A stretch of DNA of 64,000 bases from contig OZ241995.1 of NCBI GenBank assembly GCA_965204465.1, positions 248,001-312,000 of the forward strand. The letters are read 5' to 3'. Below the pieces are notes generated by a model. That model was not told the DNA's origin. It did not search any database and worked only from the letters and a program-made list of their open reading frames with translations. Positions 1-8,736 of this stretch are shown here, one piece after another (the first letter of the stretch is position 1; every line of letters starts with the position of its first letter). A program made the translations under genes and the position numbers. Origin of the DNA: CBDBES01 sp965204465 (GTDB lineage Bacteria; Spirochaetota; Leptospiria; Turneriellales; CBDBES01).

Positions 1-686
1 GATATTAATTTTAGGATGTTGATTTTTACAGCCTTTGATAAAGTTTTCTTTAATTTTTGGATAGAAGTTTTATTTTTTTCAATGATGTTTTTCAGAATGG
101 CATCTTCATTATTTTCATAGAGCATTTCCATTGGAGTTTCCGTTTCTTCTTTTTCTGAAGCTATATGTTCCAGAACTACTTCTGGAGAAAAATTCTGTTT
201 CGTATTGTCTAACCGAGATTGCATTCTTTTAAGAGTATTCATAGAATCTATGGGAACAGAGAATTCAAAAAAATAGATTATGTCTATAAGAGCAAAATAA
301 TTGGTATTCCAGGGAGAATTAAGAAAAATATCAATTTCTGGATTTTCAATGTCATTGTTTTTGAAATAAAGGCTATAGCTTAATTCATAATAGATCTGAT
401 TCAAATACCCTATTGTACTGTAAATATAACCTGAGGTAAGATAGCTTGTATGTTCTGAGCCACCGGCTTTCTTTCTTAATCCTTTGTTTGGAAAAAGCAA
501 CTTATCAAAATAGGCTTCTATTTGCTTAAAGTCATTGATCACTTTCACTTTCTTTTGTTCTAAGGACAATTCAGGGTGGATATCAATATACAATTTCAAA
601 TTAATAGCTTTAAAATTTTTTTTAACAAAGTCAAATCTAAAATTTATCGTAGCCAGACGGATTAAACTAAATATTTCTTTATCCAT
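1..686 (-). CDS. Hypothetical protein, 3' end beyond window
   Basis: An open minus-strand frame starts at an ATG at 686 and runs without a stop to the window edge, giving at least 228 residues. It begins MDKEIFSLIRLATINF and is mixed charged and aromatic, with no signal peptide, clear membrane segment or motif I recognise. The central part reads like a folded helical protein and the distal part is Glu/Lys-rich. A gap of about 150 bases separates it from the divergent FapA-like gene at 838. The length of the open frame in AT-rich DNA makes it a likely real gene. Function is unknown. Confidence 0.6.
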   Translation of the reverse strand, partial: MDKEIFSLIRLATINFRFDFVKKNFKAINLKLYIDIHPELSLEQKKVKVINDFKQIEAYFDKLLFPNKGLRKKAGGSEHTSYLTSGYIYSTIGYLNQIYYELSYSLYFKNNDIENPEIDIFLNSPWNTNYFALIDIIYFFEFSVPIDSMNTLKRMQSRLDNTKQNFSPEVVLEHIASEKEETETPMEMLYENNEDAILKNIIEKNKTSIQKLKKTLSKAVKINILKLI

Positions 687-837
687 AGTATATAGATGAT
701 AATAAAGTAATTGACTTTCCTGTAGCAACTACTATTTATAGACTTAATTGTAATTTTAATGGTTTTTTATAGTATTAAAAGAGATGCTTTTATAGCAGCT
801 ATTACATTTATAGGTAATTTACGGTAAAGTTTTTTCA

Positions 838-2244
838 GTGGAAGACTTAAAAATCGAAATAGAAATCTCTAAAAATAACATGCAAGCAGAATGTTTGCTT
901 AAAGGCAGTAGGGATAAGGAAGTAACAGAAGATATCATATTGTTTCATTTGAAAAAAAGTGGAGTAGAATATGGAATTGATCCTGAATCCATCAAGAAAC
1001 TCATTTATGATTATAATGCCAATGAAAAAAAATTTGTAAAGGTTACTTCTGTTATTGCACAAGGAACTCCATCCGAAAAGGCACAGGATGCTTCTCTGGA
1101 AATTTTAGTACCCCCCATTGAGAAAGTTTTGATCACGGATGATGATAAAGCAGATTATAGGAATATAAAAAAATTCAGGAGAGTAAAAAAAGGTGAGATT
1201 GTAGCTAAAAAACACCCCGGTTTACCTGGCAAATATGGTATTAATATATTTAATCAAGTTTTGCAAACGGCACCGCCAAAAGACATTACTATTGAATATG
1301 GTGAAAATATTGAATTTAATGAAAAAGAGAATACCTTTATTTCTAAAATATATGGTATCTTTGAAGAGGGTAAAGATTCTATTAATGTGAATCCTCTTCT
1401 AAATATCCAAGGTGACGTCGGGATCGAAACAGGAAATATAGATTATAATGGTGAGGTAAGGGTGGGGAATAATATTGAAAGGGAGGCCTCTTTAAAGTCA
1501 CAAGGAGACCTTTGGGTAGGCGGGATCATTGAATCTGGGAATATCGTTTCAGGAGGCTCCATCAAAACGGAGGGAGGAATCAACACAAAAAAACAAGGGC
1601 AGGTCCTTGCCCATGGTGAATTAAAATCAAATTATATTGAAAATTCAAATGTAGCGGCAATAAAAAATATTATAGTCGATTACTCTATTGTGAACAGTAA
1701 TATCATTACATACCAGGATCTTTCTTTAAATTCCATGAATTCAAGTATCGTAGGAGGTGAACTGATCGTTTTTGGTTCCATTACTACAGGCAATATTGGA
1801 AATCGCAATCATATCACCACAAAGATCAAAATTGGATTCCATGATTTCTATAATAAAGAATATGATAAGATACAAAAAAGTATCCGGGAAGTCCAAAAAA
1901 ATTTTGAAGAGAAATTACAAAAGATACAAGAATTAAAAAATGATTTAAAAAAACTACAGGGAAAATTAAGTCAGAAAAAAGCAATTGAATTTCAGTCTCA
2001 GTTAAAGGAATATAAACTGACCTTATTTAATAAAGAGAGGCTCGAAAAAAAAGCAGAGATATATAAAAACGCTATTTATAATAAAAAGGAAGTAAAGCTA
2101 GTTGTCTACAAAAGAATCTATCCTGGAGTAGAAATAACTTACCATAATGAACGTAAAAGAATTACCGTAACATTAGAGAAAGTCTTATTCAGATTTATAC
2201 CTTCTACTCAGAAAATTGTTATAGAGAACTTGCCTTCTCCTTAA
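838..2244 (+). CDS. FapA-like (DUF342) protein
   Basis: 468 residues. The central part (about residues 90-330) is the glycine- and asparagine-rich repeated strand pattern of the FapA/DUF342 beta-helix family, for example GDVGIETGNIDYNGEV and GDLWVGGIIESGNIVSGG. A charged coiled coil follows at about 335-415, then a short C-terminal tail. Relatives are annotated as flagellar assembly protein A or polymer-forming proteins; their exact role is poorly known. The start is a GTG with only a weak ribosome-binding site. It is a single gene, convergent with the FMN reductase gene, whose stop lies 7 bases away. Family assignment is firm, cellular role is not. Confidence 0.8.
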   Translation: MEDLKIEIEISKNNMQAECLLKGSRDKEVTEDIILFHLKKSGVEYGIDPESIKKLIYDYNANEKKFVKVTSVIAQGTPSEKAQDASLEILVPPIEKVLITDDDKADYRNIKKFRRVKKGEIVAKKHPGLPGKYGINIFNQVLQTAPPKDITIEYGENIEFNEKENTFISKIYGIFEEGKDSINVNPLLNIQGDVGIETGNIDYNGEVRVGNNIEREASLKSQGDLWVGGIIESGNIVSGGSIKTEGGINTKKQGQVLAHGELKSNYIENSNVAAIKNIIVDYSIVNSNIITYQDLSLNSMNSSIVGGELIVFGSITTGNIGNRNHITTKIKIGFHDFYNKEYDKIQKSIREVQKNFEEKLQKIQELKNDLKKLQGKLSQKKAIEFQSQLKEYKLTLFNKERLEKKAEIYKNAIYNKKEVKLVVYKRIYPGVEITYHNERKRITVTLEKVLFRFIPSTQKIVIENLPSP

Positions 2245-2251
2245 ATAAAAT

Positions 2252-2803
2252 TCAATCAATGACTGGCTGAATTTTATAAACAAATTTTTTAAATCCTGCC
2301 AACATAGCTTCAAAATGGTCTTTAGTATATTTATCTGTGATTTTATTTTTATCTGGATTTATTTTTTTATTCACATCCATGAAGAAAGTTCTCTCTCCAT
2401 AAATATGGGCTTTCCTGTATTGAAAGATCATTTCCAATTGTTCCACTGCTCTTAACCCCCCAAAGACACCTGCGGCTATACCAATGAATCCGGAGGGAAT
2501 ATTTTGAAGACTATCTGGAAATTTCAAAAGGTCTATGAAATATTTTAATACTCCTGGAAATGATCCATTGTATTCCGGAGTCAATACGAGTATGCCATTA
2601 CAATTTAGAATCATATTCTGGTATTTTAAAAAAGACTTATTTGGATTTCCGTAGTTTTTAGGAGAAAATAATTGCGAAGGTAATTTTTGTAAATCAATCA
2701 ACTGAGTTTGAGCGTCAATAGAATTAAGATATTTCTCTGCCAGTTTAGATATTGTAAATGTAAAAGAATCTATACGATTTGTACCAGAGATAATTGTAAT
2801 CAT
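2252..2803 (-). CDS. NADPH-dependent FMN reductase family protein
   Basis: 183 residues with the flavodoxin-like fold of NADPH-dependent FMN or quinone reductases. The N-terminal phosphate-binding loop reads ISGTNRIDSFTFTISK, and the conserved TPEYNGSFPGVLKYFIDLL block that contacts the flavin is present at about 75-93. Such cytosolic enzymes reduce FMN, quinones or azo compounds; the substrate cannot be read from sequence. Its start overlaps the stop of the upstream membrane-protein gene by four bases (ATGA), so the two are probably translated together at the end of the minus-strand cluster that begins with the STAS gene. Confidence 0.85.
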   Translation of the reverse strand: MITIISGTNRIDSFTFTISKLAEKYLNSIDAQTQLIDLQKLPSQLFSPKNYGNPNKSFLKYQNMILNCNGILVLTPEYNGSFPGVLKYFIDLLKFPDSLQNIPSGFIGIAAGVFGGLRAVEQLEMIFQYRKAHIYGERTFFMDVNKKINPDKNKITDKYTKDHFEAMLAGFKKFVYKIQPVID

Positions 2804-3171
2804 GACTTGTCGCTTTTTCTTGCCAAAATGAATGATCTTACAGAAAGTATAATGTAGATCAAAAGAATAAAAAACATAGTGGATTGCACAATGGCTGCGG
2901 TAGGTCTTAGAATATTTTCCCCCATGAGCATTTTAAAAAGACCGCGGACTCCTGGGAAAGAGCCTATTAACCCAATTAAGGCAAATAAAATAGCAACATG
3001 CATTATATGCTTTCTTAGATTTTCTTTTTGGGCCAACAGCCCACATACTAGCATCAAAGCACCGAATAAAGAAGGTATTAGGGCAGTCATACTGGTTCTA
3101 CCAAAACCAAAGTAGGCTATAAAACCAAGTAAGATCAGTGCAATTGAGAATTTAATTAAAGTAAGAGCCAT
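2800..3171 (-). CDS. Small integral membrane protein
   Basis: 123 residues with four hydrophobic segments (about 5-27, 31-46, 57-73 and 93-113) separated by short charged loops, so an inner-membrane protein is likely. No enzyme motif is seen. It is translationally coupled to the FMN reductase by a four-base overlap, which hints at a shared redox or envelope function, but this is inference only. The start ATG at 3171 lies 45 bases after the end of the upstream outer-membrane gene. Confidence 0.7.
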   Translation of the reverse strand: MALTLIKFSIALILLGFIAYFGFGRTSMTALIPSLFGALMLVCGLLAQKENLRKHIMHVAILFALIGLIGSFPGVRGLFKMLMGENILRPTAAIVQSTMFFILLIYIILSVRSFILARKSDKS

Positions 3172-3216
3172 AATACCAAAGCTTTTATGAAAATCATTAG
3201 TGCAAGAACTTATTTT

Positions 3217-3942
3217 TTAATATAGAAGCGTAAATTTGAAATATGGCTTCCAATACATTAGATTTGCATCTATAGATAGCATATCACTTGTTAAAGTTAT
3301 AAATTGGTGCTCAAAACCTATGGTGAATAATGCTGAATTGGGTATAGGATTAAGAATATTGCCCGATGGTTCTAATGTAAATTCTAAACTTGTTTTTACA
3401 TGCCATATCTTGTTTAAATTTCTTCTAAAAAGGCCAAGCGGAAGATCAAACTTAATAGAAGTTGCCATATAATTACCTATGAACCACCAGGCAGACAAAA
3501 CAGGAGAAACATAGATAATGTAAGGATTCCTGGCAAATCTATTTCCAATATATCCAATATGGCCAAATTTAATTCCTATAAAAAAAAGAAGACCATATTC
3601 AGGGAGTCCCCAAACAGAGTAATCTAGTTCTATATCTGAAAAAGCAAAGGTCTGTATGCGGTCTGTTCTTAAAAAATCGGCATCTCCTCTGTAATTATCT
3701 CCTATATGCAATATATCATCTATGATAGTAAGTTTAAAAATGATATCATAAAAAGGAGCGACTCCTATGAATCCAAATGAGATACCCGCTAAATTATTAG
3801 ATTTTTTTTCTTCAAATTCAGAATACCCACCATACCAATTAAAATCAAAAGAAAGACCAAGAAAACCGTCTCCAAGAGGCTGTGATTCTAACCTATGTAG
3901 AAATAATAGAGAGAAAAAAAAGCAAAATAGACGCTTTTTCAT
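3217..3942 (-). CDS. Putative outer-membrane beta-barrel protein
   Basis: 241 residues. The N-terminus MKKRLFCFFFSLLFLHRLES is a signal peptide. The rest alternates aromatic and hydrophobic residues with Gly/Asn/Asp turns (GLSFDFNWYGGY, LLFFIGIKFGHIGYIGN) and ends in FKFTLLY with a terminal aromatic residue, typical of a small outer-membrane barrel. No named family is recognised. It lies 11 bases after the coiled-coil gene on the same strand, so it probably belongs to the same transcript. Confidence 0.7.
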   Translation of the reverse strand: MKKRLFCFFFSLLFLHRLESQPLGDGFLGLSFDFNWYGGYSEFEEKKSNNLAGISFGFIGVAPFYDIIFKLTIIDDILHIGDNYRGDADFLRTDRIQTFAFSDIELDYSVWGLPEYGLLFFIGIKFGHIGYIGNRFARNPYIIYVSPVLSAWWFIGNYMATSIKFDLPLGLFRRNLNKIWHVKTSLEFTLEPSGNILNPIPNSALFTIGFEHQFITLTSDMLSIDANLMYWKPYFKFTLLY

Positions 3943-3953
3943 ATTTTTTGTTT

Positions 3954-4427
3954 TTAAACTTTATAAAGTTCACCAAGCTGACCCTTTTCATCTATTATTC
4001 TTTCTTCTATTGGCATATAGACTCCTTCTTCTTCTATAAATTTTGTGGAATCAATTGAAGATACATCAACCCCCTCCTTTTCTTTTAGAGATGAGTCTGT
4101 TTGTAATCCCCCAACGGGTGAAACGGTTTTACTTTTATTGGCCAACATTACTTCTAATTGCTTTGTTTTTATTTGGAAGTTATTTTTTTCCTCAAGCAAA
4201 GATTCAATTTGATTCTTAAGGCGTTTTTCATTATTCTGATTTCTTTGAACATCTTCTTTTAATCGATTAGCCTCTCTTTTTAATTTAATAACCTTTCTGA
4301 TCAATTTGGGATAAAGAGCAGCAAGATTAACTGCTTGTGATCTTTTAGGGTTATTCTCAGGCACATCCAATACCTGGTATAGCTTGGTATCCGGCATTTT
4401 AAATAGTATTTTAATTTTTTGCCACAT
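3954..4427 (-). CDS. Coiled-coil protein of unknown function
   Basis: 157 residues. The first 35 residues form a short ordered segment, followed by a strongly charged coiled coil at about 45-100 (KLKREANRLKEDVQRNQNNE onward) and an acidic, disordered tail. It has no signal peptide, so it is cytosolic. It sits between the ddl-associated gene upstream (stop at 4434) and the outer-membrane protein gene downstream in a tightly packed minus-strand row. Function unknown; a structural or adaptor role is a guess from the coiled coil. Confidence 0.65.
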   Translation of the reverse strand: MWQKIKILFKMPDTKLYQVLDVPENNPKRSQAVNLAALYPKLIRKVIKLKREANRLKEDVQRNQNNEKRLKNQIESLLEEKNNFQIKTKQLEVMLANKSKTVSPVGGLQTDSSLKEKEGVDVSSIDSTKFIEEEGVYMPIEERIIDEKGQLGELYKV

Positions 4428-4433
4428 AGTGAT

Positions 4434-4829
4434 TCATCCAATATCTTTTAGTATATCGTATTCTCCTGGCTTCAAGCATAGAAGAATATTATTCTTTAAT
4501 CTCCATCGGTAAAGCCATTCTGGCATCTCAAATTTTCCGTGAAGCAATAGATAAAGCCTTCCTCTATTATTCTTAATTTCTCCATCATAGTGTAGATACA
4601 TTCTCCTATGAAACTTGCCTATTTTCATGATCATTTTCTGGTCTATTTTTCTGCTTTGGGTAGCACATTTATAATGAACTAAGTCTGATCTTCCATCTAT
4701 ATCTAAAAATAGATCAAGATGATTCTCAGGATGTTTCTCCCCCAGATAGTGAAAGCTCAGAGTGAAGATCCCTGGATTTCTTATGTTTATATCTGATTTT
4801 TTTTCCCATTTCATATTTTTTAAACGCAA
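4434..4829 (-). CDS. Hypothetical protein overlapping ddl
   Basis: 131 residues from a TTG at 4829, or 126 from the more likely ATG at 4814. No known family. It is rich in Tyr, Trp, Arg and His and looks like a small beta-rich domain. It overlaps the 3' end of ddl by about 100 bases in another frame, unusually long for a real gene pair. The non-overlapping 290 bases are open and continue the coding strand, so I take it as genuine. Translation is probably coupled to ddl. Confidence 0.6.
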   Translation of the reverse strand: MRLKNMKWEKKSDINIRNPGIFTLSFHYLGEKHPENHLDLFLDIDGRSDLVHYKCATQSRKIDQKMIMKIGKFHRRMYLHYDGEIKNNRGRLYLLLHGKFEMPEWLYRWRLKNNILLCLKPGEYDILKDIG

Positions 4830-5844
4830 GTTCTATAATTTCAGATAATAGAATATCAGCAGTCATTCCTTCGTGTTCCCATAGTTTAGGGAACATACTT
4901 ATGGAAGTAAATCCTGGTAAAGTATTTATTTCATTCAAATATATTTTATTACTTTCTTTGTCAATAAAAAAATCAACTCTTGCAAATCCATCTCCTTGTA
5001 CTGATCTAAAAGCGGTTTTAGCAATATCCTGCATTTCTTTTAACTGTTCATCTGTTATTTTAGCCGGAATACTCAAAGAGGCAGCGTTTTTTTCTATATA
5101 TTTAGCATCGTAAGAATAAAAGTCTGCATCACATATAATCTCTCCTACCTTCGTCACTTTATATTCAGGATAATTACCCAAGATAGATAATTCACACTCT
5201 CTTGCCTGGATTCCTTCCTCTATTAATATCTGGTGATCGTATTGAAAGGCTTCTTCAATAGCTGGGATTATTTCCTGTTCACTTTTGACTTTTGATATAC
5301 CCAATGAGCTTCCCATATTACATGGTTTTATGAATAATGGATAGCGGAATTCTTTCTGAATATCTATGACTATTTTATTGGGCCATAGATTCCATTCAAA
5401 TATATCTACTTCCTGATAACGTACCTGGGGCAGATTGAATTTAGCCCAGAATCTCTTGGAAAATAATTTATGCATGCATATAGAAGAAGCCATCACTCCG
5501 GACCCAACATAGGGGATGTCTAAAAATTCCAGCAATCCTTGTAAGCAGCCATCTTCTCCTCCAGTACCATGGATCATCGGGAAGGCAATATCAAAAGGAA
5601 TTGTTTTATTATCCTGTGAATAAAGCTGCAAATGATTCCGGGGATTTAAAAAGCAAAAATTGCTTATATATTTTTTTGGATGCTTAGATATTTTTTCTTG
5701 TAAATGCCATGTTCTGTCCGGATGTATATAGATGGGCACTACAGAATGACCAGCCTTTGTTAAATAATATTCAATGAAGCCAGCAGAAACGGATGAAACT
5801 TCACATTCGGAGGAAAACCCTCCATACAATAGTAAGACTCTCAA
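4726..5844 (-). CDS. ddl: D-alanine--D-alanine ligase
   Basis: 372 residues, a normal length for this ATP-grasp enzyme, which joins two D-alanines for peptidoglycan. Visible motifs are the N-terminal LLYGGFSSECEVSSVSAG loop, GTGGEDGCLQGLLEFLDIPY, the ATP-binding FIKPCNMGSSLGISKV and the metal-binding stretch YLNEINTLPGFTSISMFPK. The start is a TTG at 5844, three bases after the STAS gene stop, with no clear ribosome-binding site, suggesting coupled translation. The last 25 residues are a Lys/Arg-rich extension that overlaps the next gene. Confidence 0.92.
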   Translation of the reverse strand: MRVLLLYGGFSSECEVSSVSAGFIEYYLTKAGHSVVPIYIHPDRTWHLQEKISKHPKKYISNFCFLNPRNHLQLYSQDNKTIPFDIAFPMIHGTGGEDGCLQGLLEFLDIPYVGSGVMASSICMHKLFSKRFWAKFNLPQVRYQEVDIFEWNLWPNKIVIDIQKEFRYPLFIKPCNMGSSLGISKVKSEQEIIPAIEEAFQYDHQILIEEGIQARECELSILGNYPEYKVTKVGEIICDADFYSYDAKYIEKNAASLSIPAKITDEQLKEMQDIAKTAFRSVQGDGFARVDFFIDKESNKIYLNEINTLPGFTSISMFPKLWEHEGMTADILLSEIIELAFKKYEMGKKIRYKHKKSRDLHSELSLSGGETS

Positions 5845-5847
5845 AAC

Positions 5848-6198
5848 CTAAAAATTATCTTCTATTTGAGTTTCGTCCTCATAGATCGTGAAGAATTGAT
5901 CAAGTGTGGCGAGCTTTAAAATGTTAAATACTTCTTCTTTCATGTTCATGAGCGCGAATTTACCACCCTTGCTTCGAATTCTTTTTTGCCCAGCGACCAT
6001 TGCGCCAATACCAGAAGAATCCATATAACTAATACCTTTCATATCTAAAATTAGTGATTGAATTTCTTCCGTATCTAAAAGCTTGAATATGGTTTCTTTT
6101 AATTCGCTTACATTGTATAGATCAACCTCTCCAATAACTTCTAAAATTTTGTGTCTACCTAGATCTCGTATATTTATATCCATAAAATTGATTGACAT
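5848..6198 (-). CDS. STAS-domain anti-sigma factor antagonist
   Basis: 116 residues forming one STAS domain of the SpoIIAA/RsbV type. The phosphorylatable serine lies in MDSSGIGAMV (about residues 60-69), preceded by the strand SLILDMKGISY. Such proteins bind anti-sigma kinases and release sigma factors when dephosphorylated. Two starts are possible: ATG 6198 (MSINFMDINIRDL) or ATG 6183 (MDINIRDL), the latter matching family starts better. It heads the minus-strand cluster with ddl. No cognate kinase or phosphatase gene is nearby. Confidence 0.88.
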   Translation of the reverse strand: MSINFMDINIRDLGRHKILEVIGEVDLYNVSELKETIFKLLDTEEIQSLILDMKGISYMDSSGIGAMVAGQKRIRSKGGKFALMNMKEEVFNILKLATLDQFFTIYEDETQIEDNF

Positions 6199-6225
6199 TA
6201 TGTATTTTTAAAGAGACTGCGTCAA
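6197..6225 (-). promoter_or_regulatory. Sigma70-like promoter of the STAS-ddl cluster
   Basis: On the minus strand TTGACG (6225-6220) and CATAAT (6202-6197) are 17 bases apart. The -10 box overlaps the upstream ATG at 6198, so a transcript from this promoter would start near ATG 6183 and be nearly leaderless. This supports the 6183 start if the promoter is real. Confidence 0.45.
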
Positions 6226-6349
6226 CGTGTTTTTTATATAATTACTGAAAAAAGAAAAAATAAAAAAAGGCTCAGAATTCTGGATTTATTGATACAATAG
6301 TCTAAAAATATTTATTTACATCCTCAGGATATAAAAAGCAGGAGTCTTT

Positions 6350-6379
6350 ATGAACATTCACTTGGCCAAAGATTTATGA
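6350..6379 (+). other. Possible nine-residue leader ORF
   Basis: A ribosome-binding site (GCAGGAG, 6338-6344) precedes ATG 6350, which opens a nine-codon frame (MNIHLAKDL). Its stop overlaps the next ATG at 6376 as ATGA. It may couple translation into the FlgD-like gene, or be a fortuitous start. No amino-acid bias suggests attenuation. Confidence 0.3.
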
Positions 6380-6486
6380 GCCTTTTAGAAAAAAATGGAA
6401 AAAAGTCATGCGAAAAGTTTTTTGCAGTAAATATTATGAGAATCTATAACTTTGGATTTTACTATAAAAAAGTTAGAAAAAAATCT

Positions 6487-6888
6487 ATGATGAAAAAAAG
6501 TCAGATTTTTTTATTTTTTCTTTTTATTTTTTCTAACCTGTTTTTTTGTTCTGGAGTATCCGACGTAAGTTCTGGAAATATAAGTATTGGAGAAGTCATT
6601 GCTTATCCAAATCCTTATGATCCGGACGTAATGAATATTCCTTTAAAAATCAAAAAGAAAAAAAACATCCCCCCTCATGATGACTTTGAGGGTGAAGTAC
6701 GTATTATTGTTTATAATGCCAATCTTGTCCAGATATTTGAACAGCAATTGCCAGGGGATCGTGTTGAATGGATAGGAGTGGATTCTGATGGAGAAAGAGT
6801 AGCAGCGGGAACTTATTTCATCAAGGTGATTCAAATTGAAGACAATGCTTCTTTTGGAAGTAAATTTACTAAAATTTTAATAAAATGA
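6487..6888 (+). CDS. FlgD-Ig-like lipoprotein
   Basis: 133 residues from ATG 6487. The N-terminus MMKKSQIFLFFLFIFSNLFF followed by Cys is a lipoprotein signal. The mature part has the FlgD Ig-like fold: GEVIAYPNPYDP near its start, then VRIIVYNANLV and the closing DGERVAAGTYFIKV. Such domains occur in secreted and envelope proteins of spirochaetes and Bacteroidota. The frame is open back to ATG 6376, which would add 37 residues and hide the signal peptide, so I prefer 6487. Its stop overlaps the PorV-like gene by four bases. Confidence 0.75.
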   Translation: MMKKSQIFLFFLFIFSNLFFCSGVSDVSSGNISIGEVIAYPNPYDPDVMNIPLKIKKKKNIPPHDDFEGEVRIIVYNANLVQIFEQQLPGDRVEWIGVDSDGERVAAGTYFIKVIQIEDNASFGSKFTKILIK

Positions 6889-7910
6889 TATTCTCACAAA
6901 TTAGATTCATTATAATTTTAATGACATTCTGTATGAATGTCTCTAAAATGTATTCTGAAAATGGGGCAGTCGGCCTGCGCATTCCTTTGGGAGCAAAGGC
7001 TATTTCCTTAGGAGGGGCCTATGCTGCAAGCGTAAGAGATTCTTCTGCCATCTTATGGAATCCTGCAGGTTTGGCTTACATAAATGGAGAGATTGAATTT
7101 ATTTCACCAAGCAGCAAAGAAAAAGAAATAATTAAAGAATTTCAGGAATTGGATCAGAAAGATGACTTGTCTTCTGCGCAGAGAAATATTAACGAAGAAA
7201 AGCTATTCAGAAGAACCTTTGAAATGCAGGTCTATTCTACCGTTTCTTTACTGTCTCTTGATAGAAACCTTCTTTTTGTGGGAGTCGGCTTTACCTCTTT
7301 AGGGGGGACGATAGGAGTCGGTTTCAGAGGGGATTGGGATAGGGGTTTTCAGGGTTATGATGAAAATGGGTTGTTCACAGAAAGTTTTTCTAACAATACT
7401 GGTGCTGCTTTTTTAACGTATGCTTTTGAAGAAGGCCATTTCCGGATTGGATTTAATCTAATGGGCTTAAGAGAAGACCTGGATTCGGATTACATTTATG
7501 GAGGAGGAATTGATGGTGGTTTGCAGTTTATTACATCTGTATTTGAAATTGGTGCCAATATACAAAATATTGTTGGTGTCATCCAGGAATCTGCTTCTAA
7601 AACATCTGATTTTACCCGCTTGGATATTATTCTACGTATGTCTGCTGCTATAAATATTCCTCGTTCTCCCATTAAATTTTATATTGGGACAACTGCCAAT
7701 TTAGATGATACTAGAGAAGGATTTAGATTTAATGGAGGGGTCGCTATTGATTTATTCAAATACACTTCTTTGAGTATTGGATTGGATCATACAAATCCAG
7801 CACTTGGTTTATTTTTTGATTTTCCTTATATAAGTATAGGTTATTCGGTAAATAGAGACATACTCGCTATTGGCTTTCAGCACCATGTAGAACTAAATAT
7901 ATCTTTTTAG
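6885..7910 (+). CDS. PorV/UPF0164-family outer-membrane protein
   Basis: 341 residues with a signal peptide (about 1-22) and the family hallmark GAKAISLGGAYAASVRDSSAILWNPAGLAYI right after it. Repeated amphipathic strands follow, such as LLFVGVGFTSLGGTIGVGF and FRIGFNLMGL, ending in HHVELNISF, consistent with a barrel of the FadL/PorV superfamily. UPF0164 proteins are typical of spirochaetes; PorV partners take part in secretion or lipid uptake elsewhere, but the role here is unknown. Coupled to the preceding lipoprotein gene, it leads into folP after 13 bases. Confidence 0.8.
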   Translation: MIFSQIRFIIILMTFCMNVSKMYSENGAVGLRIPLGAKAISLGGAYAASVRDSSAILWNPAGLAYINGEIEFISPSSKEKEIIKEFQELDQKDDLSSAQRNINEEKLFRRTFEMQVYSTVSLLSLDRNLLFVGVGFTSLGGTIGVGFRGDWDRGFQGYDENGLFTESFSNNTGAAFLTYAFEEGHFRIGFNLMGLREDLDSDYIYGGGIDGGLQFITSVFEIGANIQNIVGVIQESASKTSDFTRLDIILRMSAAINIPRSPIKFYIGTTANLDDTREGFRFNGGVAIDLFKYTSLSIGLDHTNPALGLFFDFPYISIGYSVNRDILAIGFQHHVELNISF

Positions 7911-7923
7911 TAGAATTAAAAGA

Positions 7924-8736
7924 ATGTCTTTCCAAATTTGGGCAGTTTTAAATCTTACTCCTGATTCATTTTACCAAGGATCCATTGTCTCTAAGGAAGA
8001 TTTTTTACATAGGGCTTCTCAATTCCTGGAAATGGGCGCAGATGTCTTAGATATAGGTGCTGAAAGTAGCAGACCTTTTTCAAAGCCAATTTCATGGGAA
8101 GAGGAATGGAACAGACTCTATGCTCCTTTGAATGATCTAAAGAAAATTTTAGGGAAAGATGATTTTTTCAATAAAGTTTCTGTGGATACATATAAACCAG
8201 AAATTACGAAAAAATGTCTTCAAATGGGGGTGGGTATCATTAATGATATATCTGGCCTAAAAAACAATAAAATGTTGGATTTAATTTCAGATTTTAGCGC
8301 CAGGGTGGTGATCATGCATTCTAAAGGAACACCTAAGAATATGCAGATCAATCCCATATATACAGATGTGGTATCAGAGGTATTAGAATTTTTGCATGAT
8401 AGATCGAAAAATGCAATACAAAAAGGAGTTTTAGCCAAAAATATAATATGGGACTATGGGATTGGTTTTGGCAAGACAGTAGAGCATAATTTAGAACTTC
8501 TAAAAAATTCCTATAAATTTAAAAGAGATGGCTATTCTCTGATGGCAGGTATCTCCAGAAAATCGTTTATAGGTAAGATATTGGGTCTAACGGACACAGA
8601 TCAGAGAGGCCCTGCCAGTTTGATTTTAAATACCTATTTAGTCTTGAAACAATGGGTCGATATTTTAAGAGTGCATGATGTAAAAGAAATAGTACAGATG
8701 CGTACTTTATTGAAAGAATTAGATGCATATTCATAA
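7924..8736 (+). CDS. folP: Dihydropteroate synthase
   Basis: 270 residues, a normal length for this TIM-barrel enzyme of folate synthesis, which condenses p-aminobenzoate with hydroxymethyl-dihydropterin pyrophosphate. Signature blocks present are AVLNLTPDSFYQGS (residues 7-20), ADVLDIGAESSRP, GIINDISGL, VIMHSKGTP, WDYGIGFGKTVEHNLELL, GISRKSFIG and the C-terminal RVHDV. It overlaps cdaA by one base, so folP and cdaA are cotranscribed. Confidence 0.93.
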   Translation: MSFQIWAVLNLTPDSFYQGSIVSKEDFLHRASQFLEMGADVLDIGAESSRPFSKPISWEEEWNRLYAPLNDLKKILGKDDFFNKVSVDTYKPEITKKCLQMGVGIINDISGLKNNKMLDLISDFSARVVIMHSKGTPKNMQINPIYTDVVSEVLEFLHDRSKNAIQKGVLAKNIIWDYGIGFGKTVEHNLELLKNSYKFKRDGYSLMAGISRKSFIGKILGLTDTDQRGPASLILNTYLVLKQWVDILRVHDVKEIVQMRTLLKELDAYS

